A stretch of 64,000 bases of DNA from Ursus arctos (taxonomy: Eukaryota; Chordata; Mammalia; Carnivora; Ursidae). This document shows positions 33,265 to 43,189 of the stretch, piece by piece. The stretch covers positions 75,071,931 to 75,135,930 of the forward strand of contig NW_026622985.1 in assembly GCF_023065955.2 (NCBI RefSeq). The letters are read 5' to 3'. The position numbers and the translations under genes are program-made. The notes under the pieces were generated by a model. It worked only from the letters and a program-made list of their open reading frames with translations, searched no databases and had not been told where the DNA came from. Position 1 is the first letter of the stretch. Each line of letters opens with the position of its first letter.

Positions 33265-33420
33265 GTTATTTCAAGGTCAGACTACTTTATTCACAGAAAG
33301 GTTAGCTAGCCTGCCTAAGGTCACACAACCAGTAAGCAGCAGAACCATCACTCAAAATGCAGACAGCCTGCCTCCACAGTCCCTGCCATTAACCCAACAC
33401 CACGCTGCAGAGAGATTCCA
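33265..33420 (-). repeat. MIR, minus strand
   Basis: 'ctgcctaaggtcacacaacc', 'agtaagcagcagaaccatca' and 'cagacagcctgcctccac' are the reverse of the MIR core (GGAGCCAGACTGCCTGG...CTTGGGCAAG). Confidence 0.82.
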
Positions 33421-34150
33421 GTCCTGGGAAATCAACATGGGTCTACTGCAAGATTAAAAGGCAAAGTAAATGTAAAACCTATAAAGATTCTACTTTAAAT
33501 GAGGACCAAAAAAAATGGCATTCCATTCACTGACAGTGCTATAGAAATAGCATGAAATCAATGAAGCCTTATTAGAGTCAGAATGCTGCTAAAAATCAAA
33601 GGATGAAAATACCACTGGTTTCAACAGATCTGCAGAGACAAATTACTCTGAATATGCAACAATTTAAAAATATGCAATAAGTACCAAAATAAGAATTTTA
33701 ACTGCTCCCATATACTGTGCATTAGAAGAGAATAAACAGGCTCAGTAGATATTTTTTCCAATAATTTCCATTTTCTAGTTCGTAATAACTGCAAAAAAAG
33801 TTGTAGATCATCTAAACACTGGGAATCTTCAATTTTTATTTAGTAGGGTATTCAGAAAACCGACAAAAAGATCATAGAGCAAATAATTTGTTGACTTGGA
33901 AATAAAGGTTAAAGATAGTTCCAAGTCCAATAATTAGATATCCCCTCAGCTATAAAGTAACTTCATTCTATTTAAGAAAAAAAGGTTTCATGTTTTCCAT
34001 TTATAAATTCCAGCTGTAACACCATGAAATTGAAAAGATACAGAAGTATCATTCAATGAACACAATGAGGACTTCCAGTGAACAGAGCTTATGACTTAAA
34101 AAAAAAATTCAAAAATTTAGCCACTCTTTTAGCAAAAGTCCGTTCAGCAA
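33421..34150. other. No recognisable gene; short L1M-like piece at its end
   Basis: Mostly unassigned AT-rich DNA. At 34117-34149 'ttagccactcttttagcaaa' and the bases that follow repeat 32009-32041 with three mismatches over about 33 bp. It is probably a sliver of the same L1M region. Confidence 0.45.
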
Positions 34151-34247
34151 GTTTTTCAAGTAGGCTCTACACTCACCATGGGGCTTAAGCTCACAATTCT
34201 GAGATCAAGGGTCTCATTCTATCGACTAAGTCAGCAAGAAACCCCCA
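34151..34247 (-). mobile_element. Short old SINEC, minus strand
   Basis: 'tcaagtaggctctacactca', 'ggggcttaagctcacaattc' and 'tgagatcaagggtctcat' are the reverse of the short early CAN-SINE type (GATCTCAGGGTTGTGAGTTCAAGCCCC...GTAGAG). Its end at 'agtcagcaagaaacccccag' is diverged. Confidence 0.7.
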
Positions 34248-35875
34248 GAATCTTTTAAATGAAAAAAACTTTGAGGGCCATATTATCAGGCTTCTCTAGG
34301 AGAAATCTAGAACTGATGCTGGAAGAAGTAGCACTACCACGAAAAATTCAGTGACATACTAGGAAGTAGGCCTCCTCCTCTTCTTTCCCCTGAACATGAT
34401 CAATTGGTCCATTATTCAGGTGTTCTTGTAACAAAAAGAAAAACCAAGTCCAACATTACACTGTCACCATAAGGGACGCAGAACTCTGTTACATCATCAC
34501 ATCAAGCAATATTAAGCCCTGTTATTTTGGGGTTCCCAATAAAAAAGGCAACCCTGTGTCATTCCAAAAACAAAACAAAAAAAAAAACATTCTAGTTTTC
34601 AAAAATAATCAGTATCTTCAATTATGGATTTTCATCAGAAAATATGATCACATTTATATTTCAATGACAGTTATAAAAACTTTTTTTAAGTAAGAGGACC
34701 TGAGATCTGGGAGTTACTTCCCAAATGGGGAAGTACTTCAATTCTGTTGGGGGGGGTGGTGGTGGGGGGTTGTTTTACATGAAGTCCCTGGAATTACTGC
34801 CAGTAAAATTTCAAGTCACATAAACTTCACTAATGCTCCACCTCAGCTGGGGCCAAAGCCTGAACTGATAAACTCCTCACTCTCACACTAAAGCAATTTT
34901 GCCAAAAATTAGCCCTTTCCATTGTTAGTGTTAGAGGAAGAGGTTATAAGAGGTACCCCACAAAGCATACATGGAGACTGACACTGTAGCTCTACTCTCA
35001 AATGTAAGAGATGGAAGTTTGTATCAAATTATGGTTATCTTCCCCCTTTGAAGAATGACAATCTGTCTAGAAAAGGGATGCAAATATAGTGTGTAAGAAA
35101 AGCTCTAGGACAGCATTCCATAAAGGAATGGTCCTATTCTGCTTAGAGACTGTGAATGCAACATAAATCATGCTATAAAACGCTCTTTTTGTGTATAGAC
35201 GTATCTACATGCATGGGTATATTTCACTCTAAAATCATTCAAAAATATCTTACTATGTGCCAAGCATCATTAAGATACATACATGAAATAGAAGTCCTGT
35301 CCTTAAGGGACTTCCAGTCTGGTCCAGTGAAGAATAACATGTAAATAATCTAATTCCCTCAAAACATCAGGTTCTTTTAAGCCTGCGGTTTGCAAAATCA
35401 TAGTCTTAAAGCAGTTAAATATAAAAAGCGTGTTAAACCACGCGTGCCTGTACACATGCATACTTAAAGTGTGAACCTACAAAAGAATCATTATATAGAA
35501 ATCTAGTTTTGTGGGCGGCCCTTCGCTAATACTTGTTCAAGAAAAATGTGACAGATTTTCAAAATCTATTTACCCTCAAGTTAATCTTATCCTATCATGC
35601 CTGATCAGAAGTCATTTAGAAATCGAATGGCTTGTTTTCCTGGGTCTGATCTTCCGTCTGTATTAAAGAGAAACGGAATGTAAACAGACGACCTCTGCCT
35701 TTGTAACCAGAAACCCACCAGTGTATCCATGGGAATAGATGGCAATATTGTGGTCTGGTTCCACCTACCATTGAAAGGAAACCAAAGTGAACACCACACA
35801 TGTAAAAATGCTGCTATACAAGTCAGTATTTCAAAACCATAGCGGCTATACTGTAAAAGCCAAGAAGTCACAGTA
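34248..35875. other. No recognisable gene; G-rich patch
   Basis: It contains 'gggggggtggtggtgggggg' at about 34750-34769. The open frames at 35156-35344 (+) and 35605-35871 (-) have no domain or splice support. No repeat family recognised. Confidence 0.45.
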
Positions 35876-35929
35876 TAATACGGGAACTGCTACAACATAA
35901 TGATCTCTACATAAGTACTACCCAAATCT

Positions 35930-36250
35930 TCCTTTGTCATGAAACTAAGCCATTTTGATATGGAGAATGAGAGACTCCTAGATTATAAAACGACAATTCT
36001 GGCAGCCAAACTACTAAGTAGCATACCACAGTGGTGGCTACATATCATACGTTTGTCTAAACCTCTAGAATGTACACCACCAGGAGTGAACCCCAAGATG
36101 AACTATGGGCTTTGTGTGATTATGATGTGCCAATGTAGGTTCATCACTGGTAACAAATGTACCAATGTGGTGGGGATGTTGATAATGCGGAAGTTAGGTG
36201 TACAGGCAATCTATAGCTCCCCCTCCGTTTTGTGAACCTAACACTGCTAC
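35930..36250 (+). mobile_element. Old L1M 3'UTR-like remnant
   Basis: 'aaccccaagatgaactatgg', 'gctttgtgtgattatgatgt', 'gtaggttcatcactggtaac', 'aaatgtaccaatgtggtggg' and 'gatgttgataatg' follow a frequent L1M 3' consensus, ending 'gtgaacctaacactgct'. The 98-residue open frame here is accidental. The exact family is uncertain. Confidence 0.6.
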
Positions 36251-36267
36251 AGAAAAATTAAAGTCTT

Positions 36268-36444
36268 GGGGCGCCTGGGTGGCTCAGTCATTAAGTGTCT
36301 GTCTTCGGCTCAGGTCATGATCCCAGAGTCCTGGGATCAAGCCCCACATCAGGCTCCCTGCTCTGCTGGGAGCCTGCTTCTTCCTCTCCCACTCCCCCGC
36401 TTGTGTTCCCTCTCTCGCTGGCTCTCTGTCAAATAAAATCTTTA
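36268..36444 (+). mobile_element. SINEC, near full length, young type
   Basis: Head GGGGCGCCTGGGTGGCTCAG, body 'cggctcaggtcatgatccca', 'gtcctgggatcaagcccc' and 3' region 'cgcttgtgttccctctctcg' with AAATAAAATCTTT. The 17-bp duplication AGAAAAATTAAAGTCTT is exact at 36251-36267 and 36445-36461, so the insertion is relatively recent. It dominates the 153-residue open frame at 36295-36756, which is not a gene. Confidence 0.97.
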
Positions 36445-36487
36445 AGAAAAATTAAAGTCTTAATTTTTAATGAAAAGATAGTTTCAT

Positions 36488-36613
36488 GGGGTGCCTGGGT
36501 GGCTCAGTCAGTTAAGCGTCCAACTCCTGATCTCAGCTCAGATCATGATCTCAGGGTAGTGAGTTCAAGCCCAGCTTTGGGCTCCACGCCGGGCATGGAG
36601 TATGGGGGGGGGG
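36488..36613 (+). mobile_element. SINEC, older subtype, 3'-truncated, ending in G10
   Basis: Head GGGGTGCCTGGGTGGCTCAG, body 'gcgtccaactcctgatctca', 'atgatctcagggtagtgag' and 'gggctccacgccgggcatgg'. It then breaks off into a run of 10 G (36604-36613) instead of the CT-rich 3' region. Confidence 0.88.
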
Positions 36614-37185
36614 TCATGATGAAGTCCACCATTTCACATTTTTCCTTAGATCATGTGAATACAACTCCTTTGACTACAAAATGGCAATATGGTACTTGGA
36701 CACCTATTTGTATCAAAAACTTGGGGAAGTTACCTAGGGAGGGAAGGCAGTTGTGAATGGATGAGGTTAACATTTTTATTTCCTTCTAGCCTTTGTTCTG
36801 TCCATTACATTTCTATTTCCATTTTACTCGTGATCGTATGAGACAGTTTCAACATGACAGGCCATGACAGGATTCAAAATCTTTAATAGATGACATGGGT
36901 ATCTAGTGGTTTACACTAATTCCTACTGAAATTGACCATTTCTGTCCCATAAGAATACTGTGAAACAGTTCAAGAAACAGGATGTACATATATCGTGCTT
37001 TATGTTTAAATATTAAACTTGAAGAAATGGTTTTAAGACTTTATACCCAAAAAGACATTTCCTTTAAAAACGTACTTCAACAGCATTAAGGGTTTTTGGG
37101 GGTTTTTGTTTTTTTAATTCATTGAGGTTAACAATAAAAGTCCTTGATTAATTTAAGGACTTTATAAGAATGTACCAATTCAGGA
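36614..37185. other. No recognisable feature
   Basis: AT-rich sequence without a named repeat, apart from a short 'gggtttttgggggtttttg' patch near 37090. Confidence 0.45.
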
Positions 37186-37189
37186 AATA

Positions 37190-38045
37190 TCACAGTGTTC
37201 TGGGAAGGTTGTTTCGGATGGAAAATAGATTTGAGCTGGTTCTTAAACAAGTAAGGTTTGAACTGTTACAGAAAATTGACAGCCAGGAACCAGAAAACAC
37301 CTTAAACACATTTGGCTAGAGTAAACTTATAAACTGTTCAGGAAGGAGTGTCAAAGATAATGACCAAGACAGACCTGTGAGAGCAGAGGTGACAGCTAAT
37401 ATCATGGGAATAGGTCGAATAGTTAAGGCAGACTAAATGGGTAGGTAATAAGTGAAAATCAAGGTCTAACCCTTGGGAAAATACCCTAGAAGAGTTTGGG
37501 GTGGGGGCACCACCAAAGCATTACAAACTTAAGGTAAGGGCAGAGTTACCAAAATTCAGCGAGGAGACAGTTTTAAGCAGGGCAATAACTCATACTACAG
37601 AGGGCCAGGAAAACAGCAGCTGAAGAGTCCAATGGATTCGGCGGTAAAGACATTCAAGAACTCAGTTTGGACAAGAACACCTTCCAGATTCTGCAGAGTA
37701 CCAAACCCAAGTTCCCTTATCAGCTAAGTTGATAACGCATAGGGAAACAAAATCCAACCCATTTTTCAAAGAATGGTCAGGTTGCCCTCAGGCAAGGTCG
37801 TATCTCTGGGGAGGAACATTTCAGGGCAGAGCAAACATCGCTGAGAACACGGCTAACGTGCAGAAGGCAGTGCAAAGAAATTACTGGTGAGTTACAAACA
37901 GGGAAGCAAGGATAGGTAAGATAGGAAATGAAAGGGCTGACAGGGCAGATCTTGAAGGTCACTGTAAGACCCTTACTTTTCTGAATTAGGGAACAACTGG
38001 AGTTTCGAGAAGAGTGAAAATCCACCTGACTCAGCCCTGAAACAG
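37190..38045 (-). mobile_element. L2 LINE remnants, minus strand (weak)
   Basis: 'tttgagctggttcttaaaca' near 37230 and, at 37780-38010, 'ggggaggaacatttcagggc', 'gcagaaggcagtgcaaag' and 'gggcagatcttgaaggtcac' are reminiscent of reverse-strand L2 (GAGCATTCCAGGCAGAGGG...CCAGATCATGAAGGGCC). Divergence is high and the middle portion is unassigned. Confidence 0.4.
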
Positions 38046-38398
38046 GCAACAGCAAAACTGAATGACTGGATGTAGGAAGCCATTCCTACACTGCTTTCTG
38101 TGTTTAGCAACAGTATTGAAGAACCGATTCATTGTACTGTTTGTCATGAGCTCTACACGGAGCCCCCCTGGCAAATGTGCCGTGAACCAGGAACAAAGCT
38201 GGGCCCAGGGCAGCAAGAATCACCTGGTCCCATCCACTCCTAATGAGGAAAACCACCTGCCCAGTTACCAGGAGGTACTATAAAAATGGTCATTTCTCTA
38301 AGTGTGCCAGGACATGGAAAAAATGAGGAAGTGCTTCTCTAGAGGTCGGCAAGCATTACTTATGTAAGCAAGTTACAATTTTAACAGGAGAAGGAACC
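38046..38398. other. No recognisable feature
   Basis: Somewhat GC-richer. Overlapping open frames on both strands (38062-38283 plus, 38031-38216 minus) have no domain. Confidence 0.45.
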
Positions 38399-38512
38399 CG
38401 GGGCACCTTGCTGGCTCGGTCACTGGAACATGGGACTCTTGATCTTGGGGGGGTTGAGAGTTTGAGCCTCACACTGGCTATAGAGATTAAAAATAAAATC
38501 TTTACAAATTTA
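38399..38512 (+). mobile_element. Short old SINEC
   Basis: Head GGGGCACCTTGCTGGCTCGG, then 'atgggactcttgatcttggg', 'gagagtttgagcctcacact' and the tail 'attaaaaataaaatcttt'. This is the short early CAN-SINE form, as at 34151. Confidence 0.8.
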
Positions 38513-38998
38513 AGTAAACTCGAATCCAAAATATGATCAAATCACATTTTTATAAGTCTTTCATAGGGAAAACCAATCCCTTAAGTTTTAGAATTCAAGT
38601 TACCTTTGATTTTACATTGTGATAAAAAAGAAAATGAAGTTGAAGACAACCAATTGAAGACTTAGATCCTTTACTCAGATCTACATAAGTGGAAATTTTT
38701 GGTCCCTGCATTCCATGTCTGTTCAATGATGCCTTCCAATAGTCATTTAAATAGTGAATATTGCACGTGAAAATAAGTTATTAGCAGGTAACGTTATATA
38801 AGAATCTAATATGTATTAGAATTTACTTTCTACAGAATATAGACCGTTCTATTTTTCAAGGTTACTGGAACAACTCGGTTGTAAAGATTCAAAGCATCCA
38901 AGCCCATAAGAATAGAATTTTATAGTTAACAATTTGGTTTTATTAGGTGATTTATAGGATTACAACACTTTGCCAGCCAAAAGAATACATTTATCTCA
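38513..38998. other. No recognisable feature
   Basis: AT-rich flank of the left arm of the inverted repeat. Confidence 0.45.
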
Positions 38999-38999
38999 T

Positions 39000-39242
39000 G
39001 CATATACAAGTATACATGTCTCATTTGTGTAATAACACTTTATAACTATAGATCTGCTTTCTGTTTGTAATGTTGACCATTACCCCACAAAATCTCCACC
39101 CTACACGAATAGTTTCCAAAACTTTGAACAGTTAACTCCAGTACAAGCATTAAAAGGAATTTTTTTATCCTGGCTAAAACAATGCTAAGTGATGCCCTTA
39201 GATCACTGCACATAACCTTTAGCATGGCAGTCTATGAAACAG
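39000..39242 (-). repeat. Left arm of a ~240-bp inverted repeat
   Basis: Its reverse complement aligns over its whole length with 40228-40475 at roughly 80-85 % identity by eye, with small indels. Shared landmarks include 'gactgccatgcta', 'gatctaagggc', 'atgcttgtactgga' (one mismatch), 'tgtagggtggagattttgtg', 'taatggtcaacattaca' and 'attacacaaatgagaca'. I do not recognise the sequence as any known repeat, RNA gene or coding segment. The strand given is relative to the right arm. Confidence 0.9.
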
Positions 39243-39937
39243 CACTGAAAAGAAAATAAGCAATCTACCATCACCAACTTCTAGATTCCTTCTGGCTTTC
39301 TTGCTCTGTCTTTTCTATACTACTGTATAGATGAGAGAGTGGGCTCAAGGGTGCCAGAGTCACATCAAACCTCCTTAAGGGACACACTGGTACACAGCAT
39401 AGATGCCAAACATAGCCTGAGAGCCTAATACTAGCATACCTAAAACCGATGAAACAATTCCCCCCAAATAGCCTACATACTACAAACTGAGAAAGCCTAG
39501 TAGTGGCAGCCTCCAACTTACAGGGGGTTTTATTACTGTATCAAGTATGGGGGGGGGAATAACAGAACAATTTTCCATTTTTCTGAGTTAAAACATTTTA
39601 GGAATAGCAGGAAGTTGATGAACATGATAAAATGTACCACACTAAACAAAAAGCCAAAATCTGCTTCAAGGCAAAGTGGAGAACTTCTCTTCAAACCTAA
39701 AAGCTTAAAAAAAAAAAAAAAAATACTGTCATCATTAATACCGCTTTGGAAATTCTTAGTGTGATACGAAATGGATAGTACAGTAAATATTGTATAAATT
39801 GATTTGCAGATACACCCTCTATAGAAAAGATTCTTTACTAAAGCCCTGTATATAATAAAACTAGCATGTTCGTACACCAAAAAGGTAGCAAGTTTGTGAA
39901 TACAAAGGTATGTAACATTACTATAATATTCCTTTAT
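39243..39937. other. Loop of the inverted repeat, left of the SINE
   Basis: Unassigned sequence with a G9 run (39549-39557) and an A-run near 39707-39722. The 194-residue reverse open frame at 39533-40117 consists largely of the antisense SINE and simple sequence. Confidence 0.5.
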
Positions 39938-39954
39938 GAAAAAGCTAAGTATAG

Positions 39955-40157
39955 GGGCGCCTGGGTGGCGCAGTCGTTGGGCGTCTGCCTTCAGCTCACG
40001 GCGTGATCTTGGCGTTCTGGGATCGAGCCCCACATCGGGCTCCTCTGCTGGGAGCCTGCTTCTTCTGCTCCCACTCCCCCTGCTTGTGTTCCCTCTCCCG
40101 CTGGCTGTCTCTGTCAAATAAATAAATAAAATCTTAAAAAAAAAAAAAAAAGAAAAA
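39955..40157 (+). mobile_element. SINEC, full length, youngest copy in the window
   Basis: The head GGGGCGCCTGGGTGGCGCAG is intact, with 'cgttgggcgtctgccttcag', 'gatcttggcgttctgggatc', 'gagccccacatcgggctcct' and tail AAATAAATAAATAAAATCTT plus poly-A. The 17-bp target-site duplication GAAAAAGCTAAGTATAG is perfect at 39938-39954 and 40158-40174. This subtype is what I associate with bears and pinnipeds. It could be polymorphic or lineage-specific. Confidence 0.98.
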
Positions 40158-40175
40158 GAAAAAGCTAAGTATAGC

Positions 40176-40189
40176 GGGGGGGGGGGGGG
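40176..40189. repeat. Poly-G tract, G14
   Basis: Fourteen G immediately after the 3' target-site duplication of the young SINE (ATAGC then G14). It is the longest G run in the window. Confidence 0.95.
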
Positions 40190-40227
40190 TTGTTTTACTA
40201 ATATTCCAGAAAATACAGGTCTATCAA

Positions 40228-40475
40228 ACTATTACTGCTGTTTTGTAGACTGCCATGCTAGAGGTTACATGCAGCGATCTAAGGGCTTCATTTAGCAGTC
40301 TTTCACGCAGGATAAATTCCTTTTAGTGCTTGTACTGGAATTTGAACTGTTTGAAACTCTTTAAACTGTGTAGGGTGGAGATTTTGTGAAGTAATGGTCA
40401 ACATTACAATTAGAAAGTGGATCTACAGTTCTAAAGTAAATGTATTACACAAATGAGACACATGGTACATACATA
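40228..40475 (+). repeat. Right arm of the ~240-bp inverted repeat
   Basis: Partner of 39000-39242, from 'ctgctgttttgtagactgcc' to 'attacacaaatgagacacat'. Arms are separated by about 985 bp, of which about 220 bp are the young SINE and its duplicated target. Neither arm has an open frame or a recognised domain. Confidence 0.9.
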
Positions 40476-41325
40476 TTTGTACCATTTATATGTATACATA
40501 TATATACACAAGTGACAGTCAAACTATCAGTAGAAATTCATTGACAAAGATTTTGAGAGAATAGAGAAACATGAAAGGGACAAGGCAGTTGAGCCCCACC
40601 TTGTACATTACATACTACCACTAAAACTCAAAATTAGATGGAGGCAAAAAAAATTAAATCTCTAAGATCTAATTATATGGAATGTATGATAATTTATTAT
40701 CAAGCTCAAGGATTAGGAAAACTAGGTAACATAGGACCACAGAAAACTTTCCATTTAAATCTACCTTGTAGCATAAAGCATGCTACAGCAACCATAAATT
40801 TTAAGCCAATTTATTGAAGTAGAGGTGAGGATGAAAGTTGAGTATTTATTAGGTTTCTATAGAGATATTAATTTCTCTCAAAGTTTACTACAAGAGGAGA
40901 AACAAAAAAAAAATCCAAAGATCTGATTATGGAAAACAACAAAAAACCACTCTGCCTACCATAAAACAAAGAAAAAAAAAAAAAAAGACTTGGATTCTTA
41001 ACTATTCCTTCTAAAACCATTCTTAGAAGACCTGAAGATCTTCAGGGCTGGGTTCAACTGAATCCCAATTTCCAGAGCCTTGTTCCTATTAAGAGTGGTA
41101 TTTTCTACTCCAAGCCAACTATCCAGTAAGACCAGTCCTTCAGTCCCAGGGAAGAGATGGGACACTCAGAATGGGATAAAAGGAATTGATTTACAACAGA
41201 GAGATTTACAAGGTGTGAATTTAACAGAACCACAAGGGATGGAACTCTGGCCTAAACAAAACTGGCTGAACGATCAGAAAGAGGTGAAGGAGCAGTGACT
41301 GCCACCCTGAGAAATAGGCATACAG
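40476..41325. other. No recognisable gene or repeat
   Basis: AT-rich with A-runs (for example near 40970-40986). The open frame at 41080-41298 has no domain or splice context. Confidence 0.45.
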
Positions 41326-41800
41326 TTGGTTGCTTTGTGTAGAGGAGTGAGCTCTCTGGCTAAGAAGCACAGCCCACTCCAGGTGATCGGGGCGGGGGCG
41401 GGGGGTGGTGGCAGAGATGGGGGGGATGAATACTCGGACTTCTGTCTTCCCCCTACACCTCCGGCTTCAGCCAGGTTCCCCAGAGCCAAACCTAACCAGA
41501 AGCCTGAGGCTAAGTCCACACAGGTCTGCCTCTGGGGCTGAAAACAGGATGAGAAAAGGTGGAAGGTGAGTCTAGAGGAGCAAACAAAAACATTTGGTAG
41601 GACAGGGTGAGCCCAGTCTCATGACCTCTCTTCTGCTTTAATTATAGTTTGCAGCTTTGTTCTTGCCAGTTTCAAGTCATGCCCTAAAACCCAGTGAGTG
41701 GAAGGCCCCTGACCATCTGCAACCTTCTTCCACCCCTCTTTAACCATTTCAGAAACTGACACTTATTAAAATAGTCACAATAATCCTAAGTATCAAAAAG
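41326..41800. other. GC-rich unclassified block with G-quadruplex motif
   Basis: G-rich at 41389-41428 (GGGGCGGGGGCGGGGGG then GGTGG and GGGGGGG), satisfying a four-tract G-quadruplex pattern and a GC-box-like GGGGCGGGG. 'ggtgagtctagaggagcaaa' (from 41567) reminds me of an old LTR or L1 region but I cannot name it. The two antiparallel open frames have no protein character. Confidence 0.45.
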
Positions 41801-43065
41801 TGACAATATGGGGGAAAAAATCATTAAGCTTATTTTAAAGTCCAACAACATAGTACTTACAGAATGGCATAAGAAAAAGCACACAGCCTTTGTATGTTAA
41901 AGTTATAAACATGTGAACCTACATGTTGAAATGGTATGTGTTAACATTCTAGAAATTCAACGACCACTATCAAAATACATATAGAAGTAGGAAACGGAAG
42001 GAAGAAAAATGAGAGCAACAGGTGTCTTACATCACCTAGTAAGGGGCAGGCAATGCTTAATTTGAAGACAATCATGATTTTGCTCTAAATTAAAGGAAAT
42101 TAGAGAACATGGTAAGCCTTTCAGTAGCCACAACACCGTGGAAGTTTTTTTGGTTTTTTTTGTTAAAAAAAAAAAAAAAAGAAAGACAAAAAATCTCTAG
42201 TCAGGGCAGAAATCAAAAACTATCTGTATGTGGAAGAAGGCACAAAGGAAAACAATCCTTAATATCATGATTAAGGTACTTAAGAGATTATGTTGCTTTT
42301 CACAGCTAGCTAAGGATACCACGTTGGAAAAACAGAAGGCTTCCTTAATGCTCTGCTAGGTAACTCCCAGTTCCAAAAGAACACTAACAAGAACCCGTAC
42401 GCCTTTATTAAATGGGGTATTTTTCTTTCCTACCAAAAGCAGGATGAAATTTCCCCCACAATACAGAAGGATGGAGAAAGCAAGCCACAGAATTACCATG
42501 TATCTGCCATAATGGAGAAAGCTATCAAAACCTCACAATGTTCAGTTTAGAAAGAATGTAACTAATATGCTCATACCACTACTTTGACCTTTGAAGGGCA
42601 GTTTAAAAGTTACAATCAAACTTTAAACTGAAGGGATATTTGACAAATAGGTGACAAACTTGAGATACACTATCAATGACAGCATCTGGTAGCCTCCGGG
42701 CAAGCTAACTCAGCTGCAGTGAATTGCCTCCTCTAACCAGGTATGATCCTGTTCAAAAGGAACAGGTTTTATCAATTGCCCTGGCAATCCTTATCAAAAT
42801 CTGTTTGCAATGCTATTAGCCTCTGAACCTTCCCGAGGGCTCTGATTCAGCCCAGACCTTGAGAGCCAGGGAGTCTCATGAAGGCCCCTGCATCCATCAT
42901 CTCAAAGGAACATTTTGAGAAGGAGATGCACCACCATCCACCCAGTCACTCAAATCTAAAAGGTAGGCTAGCCGCCCACCTACGGGTGTGAATCACCAGC
43001 CAAATGACTAAGAGCTGTAGACCACCCTCACTGAAGGAAATTTTGAAAACCTGCGGGGTTATTTG
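41801..43065. other. No recognisable gene or repeat
   Basis: AT-rich on the left, with an A-run at 42164-42180, and more balanced from 42650 on. No exon or repeat identified. Confidence 0.45.
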
Positions 43066-43069
43066 TTGT

Positions 43070-43188
43070 CCCAATGACATGCGGGGTGAAGGGACCCAGC
43101 TGGCATCAGATGAGCAGAAGCTGGTTATGCTAAGTGAGCTACACGAAGGATGGTCCTAGGGCTACAAACGTCCCCAGGACATCCACAT
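43070..43188 (+). mobile_element. MER20-like hAT remnant (weak)
   Basis: 'ttgtcccaatgacatgcggg' followed by 'agctggcatcagatgagcag' and 'ctggttatgctaagtgagct' resembles the hAT consensus TTGTCACAACTGGGGGGTGCTACTGGCATC...AGGGATGCT. Strongly diverged. Confidence 0.4.
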
Positions 43189-43189
43189 A

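Noticed and set aside
36295..36756. 153-residue plus-strand open frame
   Set aside because: It runs through two SINEC copies; the peptide is SINE translation.
39533..40117. 194-residue reverse-strand open frame, the longest in the window
   Set aside because: It is built from the antisense young SINEC, an A-run and unassigned AT-rich DNA; the same SINE-encoded peptide recurs at other SINE copies.
40110..40136. Polyadenylation signals (AATAAA clusters)
   Set aside because: They are the AAATAAATAAA tails of SINECs; no gene 3' end accompanies them.
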